From the NCBI RefSeq assembly GCF_964340395.1, contig NC_135550.1, positions 10,470,408 to 10,483,407 of the forward strand: DNA of 13,000 nt, written 5' to 3'. The translations under genes were made by a program, and so were the position numbers. The notes beneath the pieces were generated by a model. The model made no database searches. It saw only the letters and a list, made by a program, of their open reading frames with translations, and was not told where the DNA came from. Positions 7,591 to 13,000 of this stretch are shown piece after piece. How positions within the stretch are numbered: position 1 is the first letter of the stretch; the number at the start of each line of letters is the position of its first letter. Source of the DNA: Glandiceps talaboti. Lineage: Eukaryota; Hemichordata; Enteropneusta; Spengelidae.

Positions 7591-10500
7591 ATGCACAAAC
7601 AATCTTATACACTTATTATGGAACTTATGTTATTCCCGTTTGACAACTTTAGGTTGACCAGTTTCTTGGTCAATGTCAGAATTACTTAGAAGATCCATCT
7701 GCTGGACAAAAAAAGAAGAAGGAATTGTACAAAAAGTGAGTATGGTACCTTGTTTATTTATTGTTCTCTACCAAATCTTGACTAGCCTTCCTCTAGACTT
7801 CAAGGACTAACACTACTACACTATTCCGCTATCCTAACTGACTTTTCTGGTGTGTTTTTTAATTTTCTCTCGTCCTCACATCTACTGTGAGTTTTCAGTG
7901 GAGAGGATGAGCAAAAATTAAAAAAATCTAAATCTCAGGTAGGATAGCGGTTCATACTGTAGTAGTAATGTAAAGTCTACAGGTTGGTTATAGCTGGACA
8001 AGTCTGACCAACAAGAATGAAATAATACATGATAACTTTTAAGGTGTTCTATAGTCATTAATGATTACCCAGTAGTCTTGATGGCCCAAAATTAGTATAA
8101 CTAATTCCTGAAGAATGTAGTGATTTCAACCAGGATTTTTATCCCATGAATAAAGCATAGATGGCTATGGATAAAGTAGTCTATCTTTATATGCAAGTTA
8201 TGCAACAGATAGTAATCTTGATGTCTCTCGTCAAATTTTTTTTTGTAGGTCTGATGAGCTAAAGAAGAAAGTTGAAAAGCAGAAAAAAAAAGTTTCTAAA
8301 CTGAATAAAGTAAGTGATATCAAGCCTGGATTGTTTCAAAACAAAACTGAAGACTTATTTGTTCACCAAAGCCTATGGTGTGCTTTAACCATTCAACGCT
8401 ACTGAAAAGAACATTGCTCTGGAAATCGGCACTATATAAATTTGATTGATTGATCGATTGATATTTCATAATCTGTGACTTCACACTCCTATATTTGCTG
8501 ACCTGTTGAGTTGATGTAGAGTGTCAGACAGTAGGGCAACAGTTGGTCAGAATTTTTGGAAACCCTCTGCATTGAGTTTTTGTTGAGACCATCCAGTCTG
8601 ATGGCATCATGCACTGCGTAAAAGAATGTGTAGTTTATCTTCTGTTTTACTAGGACATTCTTGTTTGTAAACAGACAACTCAAAATGCCCAGGTCTCACT
8701 AAATTACAGTCCCTCATTTTACTATGTCACTTGTCTGAAACAGAGACACAGAATATAACAACAACATAGCTAAAGCAGAGATCCTTTCTTAAAGACCCAC
8801 TTTGAAAAAGGATTAAATGTTATATGTAAAAAAACACTTGTCTGACAATTTCAAAGCAATGGAAAAAGTTGGCACAGAACAAAATAATTATCCTATGTAT
8901 TCCTAGTGGCTCCATGTTGATAAGATAAGATCAATGCGAGAATCTGGGATTGAAACCCTGGCCTTTTAATTGAGAAGAACAATGTTATAGGGGATGGTAT
9001 AACTTTTTGGTGTGATTTTTATCTGTCTTGTCTTACACAGGGTAAGGAACCAGTACATGATGACAAGTTTGATCAGAAAAAGGCACAAGAAGAATCAAGA
9101 ATGAACAAACTGCTGGTAAATATGCAATACATTTTGAGATTTTTAAACAGTATTTCTATAACTATGTCTAAAGTACAAATACATGTGTTTCTGACTGAAG
9201 TGTGTTTTGTTTGTTCACAATCACAAACATGAGGCATCTTGTAACTTTCACTGACACTGTAACAGTCACTACTACTGTATGTATGTAAGCTCTTACTCAT
9301 CCCAAGTCCTGACCATCATGGTGCATTTGGTTTATTTGCATAATGTCAGAGTTCACATAGGGAAAATGTCTTTCATAATTCATATACATTTCTGCTCAAA
9401 AACAAAGTTAAGTTTAAATGTCCCATCACGCTTCCTGTTACTGTCTAGATTTTTATAGTGTGGGACTCCCAACATCAGGTCACAGGTCAAAGATCATTTC
9501 ATTAACGTAAGAATAGTATATGCATAAGCAACAGGCTTTTTTTTTAGGCATTCTTACACCCTGATAGTACTGCAGTGGTGTGATTTAACTATGCGAATAA
9601 TCTTTCTAGTGATGAGTGCTGAATGCACACAAAATGGGTCAATTTTCTGTTTGAATGTGCTGCTATCTTTTATTTTTCATGTGCAACACGCATAATACTA
9701 TCCAGAAGAGGGTCAGGTCACCCTGGTCAAACTGTGACAAAACGTTTTGTCTGCAGAATGCACCCCTGTTCACACACACACATACATATTCTTTGTTTTT
9801 TTAGGATCAGTTGTCTAAAGTTAGACAGAAATTAGAACCAGACAAAGTGGAGGAAGACTATCTTAGGTAAGATCTATCTAAACAGTGTGTGATGATGTGT
9901 TCAATAACATTGTGTTTTTCAAATATGCTTTCATTAATACTACTTAGTCTGGATTTTTTTTTTAATTCTTCTTGATATTGCAGTGGACCATAATAACTTA
10001 CTTTCTCTAATACTCTTGGTGTGTGTTTTGATATATACATGTTTGCATGACTGTTTGGGTGACTTCTAAAGTTCTATTTCAGCTGACAATGGAGATATGT
10101 CTAAAATCTAATGGTGTGGAGGTTTGAAGAGTTCAAGGGTTTTTTTTCACACTTGCATGCAAAATTTCATTCACATCTTTTCTTTACTCGCATACAGAAA
10201 ACACTTGATTGTTTTGGTCAAAATCAAAATCATCGTAGATACTGTTTTTGCAGTTACAGTGCTTTTTTTTATTCAAATTTCTGATACAAGTACAAATTAT
10301 GTCATTCTCATTCTTTTTACTTTGGTGGTAACAATCCTGAAAATCAAACTGTGTAATTAGTTTGAGTTTTCAGATATATGCTACCATAGTTTTCTGACAC
10401 TAAACATAGACTAACACATACTCAAATTTATTTTTGGTTTATTTCATTTGAACTGTTTTTATGCCTCATGCTTCTCACACTTTGGTTTGGTTTGCATTTG

Positions 10501-11354
10501 GGTTATATTTTTTTTCGTATTATCGACTAACAGCATCGTTATGTGTTTTGATTGGTGTGAAGTGCCAGCATGATAAATTTGAATTACACATCATACTTTA
10601 TCAGTGTCAGTATGTTCTCTATGTTCTTGGTCGTTCCATCAGACAAGTATCTCAAGGAGGAGACATTGATGATGATGATGCTGATGACGGAGATGATGAT
10701 GTACAAGTTGAGGACCTCGAAAATGCTGATGATGAGGGGGAAGGGGAGGGGGAAGATGATGATGATGATGATGATGAGGGGGATGACGATGATGAAGATA
10801 GTGAAGTTTCTGATTTAGGGGACACTGTTGAAAGTGGTGAAATTATCACTACAGCTGGAAAAGGGGATAAGTCTAGCGACAAACAAAAAAAACGAAGCAG
10901 GTTTAGTAGATCACGTTCGCCTGAAAAAGAAGCTCAAAAGAAAGCGAAAGAAGAGAGTAAACTAGAGAAAAAGAGAGAAAAGGAAGAAGCTAAAAAGGCT
11001 AAAGAGCAGGAAAAGAAAGAAAAGAAGGAACGTGAAAAAAGGGAAAAGGAAGAAAAAGAGAGACTCAAAAAAGAGCAAAAAGAAAAGAAAGAAAAAGAAA
11101 AAGGGAAGGGTAAAAGTAGGAGTAGAAGTAAAAGTAAAGACAAGGGAAAATCTAAGAAAGAGGAAGTTGAAGATATTGAGGATGAAAGTGATGAAGAAGA
11201 GGAGGAGGAGGAGGGAGAGGAAAGTGGTGAAGAAGCTGAAGAAAGTAAAGCTGTCGCTAAAAAGGATAAGAGTAAAAAGACGGAAAAATCCAAGGATTTC
11301 TCCAGGGAGAGAAGTAGCCGCTGGAGTCTCTTCCGGCGTAAATCTGATAGGTGA
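7163..11354 (+). CDS. Unrecognised 351-residue charged coiled-coil/acidic/SR-like protein, six exons
   Basis: Exons 7163-7225, 7653-7735, 8249-8309, 9041-9115, 9805-9866 and 10643-11354 join in frame through GT..AG introns. The ATG (GCAATGG, G at -3 and +4) is the first after an in-frame stop at 7070. Residues 1-119 are helical and Lys/Gln/Glu-rich with heptad-like Leu/Val spacing (coiled coil likely). Residues 122-175 are Asp/Glu/Gly-rich with a D7 run at 153-159. RFSRSRSPEK (201-210) is RS-like. About 209-290 is a Lys/Glu single-helix-like stretch with an RSRSKSK patch. An E-rich segment follows, and the tail ends SSRWSLFRRKSDR. No transmembrane segment, signal peptide or catalytic motif is seen. 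I do not recognise the family. A nuclear or RNA-binding scaffold is possible by composition only. Confidence 0.8.
7226..7652 (+). other. Gene 2 intron 1, 427 bp
   Basis: GTAACG to TTTAG. Apart from the microsatellite at 7467-7590 it shows nothing recognisable. Confidence 0.85.
7467..7590 (+). repeat. Compound microsatellite (ATGT)22 then (GT)13
   Basis: An uninterrupted ATGT tract covers 7467-7554 (88 bases). After ATACATGTAT a pure GT tract covers 7565-7590. The tract is perfect, so it is probably young and length-polymorphic. The open frames it creates on both strands are artefacts. Confidence 0.97.
7653..7735 (+). CDS. Gene 2 exon 2
   Basis: Acceptor ACAACTTTAG ends at 7652 and donor GTGAGT starts at 7736. 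It encodes VDQFLGQCQNYLEDPSAGQ followed by a Lys-rich run and ELYK, and ends in phase 2. It lies 62 bases after the (GT)n microsatellite. Confidence 0.85.
7736..8248 (+). other. Gene 2 intron 2, 513 bp
   Basis: GTGAGT to TTTTGTAG. It carries the foldback element at 7777-8002. The remaining 246 bases before exon 3 show nothing recognisable. Confidence 0.85.
7777..8002. mobile_element. MITE-like long hairpin in intron 2
   Basis: The left arm (CTTGACTAGCC, TAGACTT, CACTACTACA, CCGCTATCCTAACTGA, TTTTTTAATTTTCTCTCGTCCTC in pieces) pairs in order with the right arm (GAGGATGAGCAAAAATTAA, CAGGTAGGATAGCGG, TGTAGTAGTAATG, AAGTCTACAG, TAGCTGGACAAG). The structure is about 226 bp with a CTCACATCTACTGTGAG tip. 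No coding frame. Probably a non-autonomous foldback transposon. Confidence 0.7.
8249..8309 (+). CDS. Gene 2 exon 3
   Basis: Poly-T acceptor ending TTTTGTAG, donor GTAAGT at 8310. It completes a Lys codon and adds SDELKKKVEKQKKKVSKLNK, a clear amphipathic, lysine-rich helix with Leu/Val at heptad spacing. Confidence 0.87.
8421..8462 (+). mobile_element. SINE-like 3' tail
   Basis: GGAAATCGGCACTATATAAA followed by TTTGATTGATTGATCGATTG resembles the GGCGCTATATAAAT-(TTGA)n tail of SINE families in many marine invertebrates (recalled, not searched). The body upstream (from about 8370) is too diverged to delimit. A tRNA-type head is not seen next to it. Confidence 0.55.
8936..9000 (-). repeat. Degenerate tRNA-like / SINE-head fragment
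   Basis: On the minus strand, AGGGTTTCAATCCCAG (8943-8960) resembles a T-arm/B box, and TTCTCAATTAAAAGGCC resembles an anticodon arm plus variable region. The B box departs from GGTTCGAATCC and no acceptor stem or clear A box is found. This is not a functional tRNA. Confidence 0.3.
9041..9115 (+). CDS. Gene 2 exon 4
   Basis: Acceptor TCTTACACAG, donor GTAAAT. Exactly 25 codons in phase 0: GKEPVHDDKFDQKKAQEESR then MNKLL, continuing the charged helix. Confidence 0.87.
9116..9804 (+). other. Gene 2 intron 4, 689 bp
   Basis: GTAAAT to TTTTTTAG. Contains the AGGTCA half-site cluster at 9477-9496 and another at 9710-9729. No coding signal. Confidence 0.85.
9477..9496 (+). promoter_or_regulatory. 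Perfect DR1 nuclear-receptor element with a third near half-site
   Basis: AGGTCA-C-AGGTCA at 9477-9489, then A and AGATCA at 9491-9496. DR1 is the known preference of RXR, HNF4 and COUP-TF class receptors. Binding here is inference. Confidence 0.4.
9805..9866 (+). CDS. Gene 2 exon 5
   Basis: Acceptor GTTTTTTTAG, donor GTAAGA. It encodes DQLSKVRQKLEPDKVEEDYL plus two bases. The final AG joins the first base of exon 6 to make Arg, which confirms the downstream acceptor. Confidence 0.87.
9867..10642 (+). other. Gene 2 intron 5, 776 bp
   Basis: GTAAGA to CCATCAG. The open frame continues upstream of exon 6 back to 10461, but that stretch is hydrophobic, unlike the exon, and the acceptor phase fits exon 5 exactly. 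Nothing else seen. Confidence 0.8.
10643..11354 (+). CDS. Gene 2 exon 6 (long charged exon, TGA stop)
   Basis: Acceptor TCGTTCCATCAG ends at 10642. The frame reads QVSQGGDIDDDD and stays open to TGA at 11352-11354. It encodes 236 of the 351 residues: acidic tract, RS patch, Lys/Glu helix and basic tail. The plus strand is almost pure purine from about 10720 to 11330. The stop overlaps a potential donor at 11351 (ATAG/GTGATT). Confidence 0.85.
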
Positions 11355-11821
11355 TTGATTGTGGACATATATGAAGCTGACTCTTAACTGTATGTAACCA
11401 GTATTCTGAGCTGTACAGAAACAAATATGTCGCTATGATAGTATCGTTACAGTAATACTCTATATGCCAGAATTCTGGTTACGTTAAGTTAGGACATGCT
11501 TGGTTGAATACAGCTAACATGAAACAAACAACACTCATAAAGTCATCAGTCTGTGTATCCATATCTATGTCTGTCTGTCTGTGTGTCTCAAGTCACTTAC
11601 TATCCTATGATCTTTTGCACACATACGCATCACTGTCCATTATGTTATGTGTACTGTAAAATCTATGTACAGTCTGTCTGTTATTTTGCACTTGGTTTGT
11701 TCACACATACTCAAACAATTGTGTTTGTCAATGTGTATGTCCGTTTTTTGTCTGTTTGACACTAAAAAAAGCTTGCTTTATTAATGTGGTTGATAAAATT
11801 AAAGGTTTGATGATATTTGGG

Positions 11822-11963
11822 TATGTCGTAGTGGGTTATTATGTTATGTCATGGTGGGTAATGTCATGTCGTGGTGGGTTATTATGTTATTGGGTAATGT
11901 TATGTCATGGTGGGTAATGTTATGTCATGGTGGGTTATGTCATGTCGTGGTGGGTTCTTATGT
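11822..11963 (+). repeat. Minisatellite, about seven 20-23 bp units
   Basis: The unit is close to TATGTCATGGTGGGTAATGT, with variants TCGTGG and GGTTATTATGT and one shortened unit at 11885-11900. The array is imperfect, so moderately old. Confidence 0.85.
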
Positions 11964-11965
11964 CG

Positions 11966-12050
11966 AGACTGTAAGCTACATCATGTCTCTCTGCCCTCAG
12001 AGGGGTTGACCGATGTGTGAGGGCGCCCTGTCACGGCGTAGCTTACAGAC
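11966..12050. mobile_element. Small inverted-repeat insertion next to the minisatellite
   Basis: CTGTAAGCTAC (11969-11979) and GTAGCTTACAG (12038-12048) are perfect reverse complements around a GC-rich core with GTGAGGGCGCCCTGTCACGG. TATGTTATGT-like sequence resumes at 12051, as if the element had landed within or at the edge of the array. Confidence 0.5.
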
Positions 12051-12195
12051 TATGTTATGTTATTGTTGTTGTGGTTTATGTTTAATGTGTAAATCACTAC
12101 TCAGAAGTGGTATGTAAAAGATAATATCTTGCCTTTTGTTGATGAAGTTTAGTGTTATTGTCCATGTCCTAAAACTCACTATTTCTTGTTTCCAG

Positions 12196-12247
12196 GTCTC
12201 AACTAATCTACCATCATTCATGTACAACCTTTAACCATCACAGATGA
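12196..12247 (+). CDS. Possible alternative terminal coding exon of gene 2
   Basis: Spliced to 11350, the frame continues through the same Arg codon and adds SQLIYHHSCTTFNHHR before TGA at 12245-12247, 16 further residues after that Arg. ATTAAA at 12527-12532 would supply a poly(A) signal. The added residues look unremarkable and could equally be untranslated. Confidence 0.35.
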
Positions 12248-12526
12248 TAGATGGGTTTCTTTATTAATTGTTTGATTTTAGAGACATACATCATTTATTT
12301 ATCGACAAACTTCTAAAATTGAAATGATTTGAGAAGCATTATTTTGTTCTTGCTACCCTATATCTGCCAATCATGAAACTTTAAAACCCTGTGATGATGT
12401 ATTTATACCATGCACAAGCCAAGTTGTACATGTTCAAACAGAGAATATGGAATTTACGTTCTGGATGTTCCACATCATGGCAGTGCACATCTATGTCATT
12501 TGGTATATGCTTTGTTCAAAATATGA

Positions 12527-12532
12527 ATTAAA
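12527..12532 (+). terminator. Candidate poly(A) signal of gene 2 (ATTAAA)
   Basis: ATTAAA lies 280 bases after the alternative stop and just before the MITE that starts at 12568. It is a common variant of AATAAA; cleavage here is inference. Confidence 0.35.
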
Positions 12533-12567
12533 ACATTCACAATCACTATTTCACAATTTTTCGTAAC

Positions 12568-12938
12568 TTAAAGGGGAATTTCACTCCAGGAAATAGAAAC
12601 ATTTTCATAAACTATGGGTTCTGGGGAGCCATTTCATGATGTTACATCACCTATAATTATTTGTGTCCAGAGTGTCTATACAAAGGTAATGTACCCTCCA
12701 CAGGCTCCAGTGTAAAACATCTCTCATGAATATTCAGTGTGCAACTTGAATATATTATTTCTGCTGGCTCCCATGATGCAATAGCCTATAGCAAAGGTAC
12801 CCTATAAAGGCACAAGATCAACTTGATGTTTTTCTGATATTGCAAGTAATTGTAGGTGATATAAAATCATGAAATGACACTCCAGAACCCATATTTTATG
12901 AAAATGCCTTTATTTTCTGGAGTGGCATTCTTTGTTAA
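12568..12938. mobile_element. TTAA-flanked MITE with terminal inverted repeats of about 95 bp
   Basis: TTAA at 12568-12571 and 12935-12938 flank ends that align without a gap (AGGGGAATTTCACTCCAG versus reverse-complemented CAAAGAATGCCACTCCAG). The arms stay similar to about 12661 on the left and 12842 on the right (ATTTTCATAA, TATGGGTTCTGG, CATTTCATGAT, ATCACCTA). The 370-bp element has no ORF. A TTAA target is typical of piggyBac-type transposases, so it is probably a piggyBac-mobilised non-autonomous element. Confidence 0.8.
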
Positions 12939-13000
12939 GCTTGTGCAGGTATAAATATATCATTCTCCAATATTTTCCATCATCCATTCAGAAATTCTGT
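12939..13000. other. Window end, no feature seen
   Basis: Short AT-rich sequence beyond the MITE, without a recognisable signal. Confidence 0.5.

Larger units (their letters stand above)
8310..9040 (+). other. Gene 2 intron 3, 731 bp
   Basis: GTAAGT to TTACACAG. It holds a SINE-like tail at 8421-8462 and a tRNA-like fragment on the other strand near 8936-9000. Nothing else supported. Confidence 0.85.
11351..12195 (+). other. Alternative last intron or 3' UTR of gene 2
   Basis: A donor-like AG/GTGATT at 11351 overlaps the TGA, and a strong acceptor TTTCTTGTTTCCAG ends at 12195. If spliced, this 845-bp stretch is an intron; if not, it is 3' UTR. It holds the minisatellite and an inserted inverted repeat. 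ATTAAA at 11798-11803 could end the unspliced form. Confidence 0.45.

Noticed and set aside
7394-7689. Open frames reading repeated Tyr-Ile-His-Thr or Met-Tyr-Val-Cys
   Set aside because: Translation of the (ATGT)n/(GT)n microsatellite; stop-free because of the repeat.
8936-9000. Functional tRNA gene on the minus strand
   Set aside because: The B box is altered, and there is no acceptor stem and no convincing A box.
10461-10642. Extension of exon 6 upstream to an ATG at 10461
   Set aside because: Hydrophobic and unlike the rest, while the acceptor at 10642 matches the phase of exon 5 and gives a continuous charged helix.
10652-11368. Long Ser/Leu-rich open frames on the minus strand
   Set aside because: They are the antisense of GAT/GAA/AAG codons in exon 6 and have no splice context or family match.
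11822-11963. CRISPR-like array
   Set aside because: Units are contiguous 20-23-bp tandem copies without unique spacers, in animal DNA; a minisatellite.

Overview
The window is nuclear DNA from an animal, most likely a marine invertebrate (deuterostome or lophotrochozoan grade; the species cannot be fixed from the sequence). It is AT-rich, its genes are split into short exons by GT..AG introns of about 0.4-1.1 kb, and the non-coding DNA is full of microsatellites, foldback elements and a SINE-like tail (GGCACTATATAAATTTGATTGATTGA). There is no sign of bacterial organisation, CRISPR, rRNA or an intact tRNA gene.

Layout. (1) 1-3552, + strand: the 3' half of an FKBP3 (FKBP25-type peptidyl-prolyl isomerase) gene. 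Four coding exons at 967-1108, 2196-2260, 2882-2979 and 3498-3552 join in frame into a complete FK506-binding domain of 119 residues. The exons for the N-terminal domain lie before the window, so 1-966 is intron. Possible poly(A) signals are at 3695 and 3758. (2) 3553-6940: gene-free spacer with a (TTTG)n tract, an unclassified dispersed repeat, a large foldback element (5964-6393), a compact inverted repeat (6492-6622) and a third, solo copy of the foldback arm (6693-6849). (3) 6941-12550, + strand: a second gene that I do not recognise by name. It has an ATG in good context at 7163, five short exons for a lysine-rich coiled-coil-like N-terminal part, and one long exon (10643-11354) for an Asp/Glu-rich tract, an SR/RS patch, a Lys/Glu charged helix and a basic tail; 351 residues in all. 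The TGA overlaps a plausible splice donor, and a good acceptor at 12195 would give an alternative 17-residue C-terminus. Its introns hold a long (ATGT)n/(GT)n tract, a MITE-like hairpin, a SINE tail, a tRNA-like fragment and a perfect DR1 nuclear-receptor half-site pair. (4) 11355-13000: the 3' region of gene 2, with a 20-bp minisatellite interrupted by a small inverted-repeat insertion, followed by a well-preserved TTAA-flanked MITE of about 370 bp (12568-12938).

The two genes are head-to-tail with about 3.6 kb between stop and start, and nothing suggests that they act together. FKBP25 is a nuclear, nucleic-acid-associated isomerase. The second protein's charge pattern would suit a nuclear or RNA-associated scaffold, but this is inference from composition only. 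I see no convincing new multi-gene system. The most informative observations are the unrecognised charged protein with its stop-codon/splice-donor overlap, and the collection of foldback and MITE-type elements.
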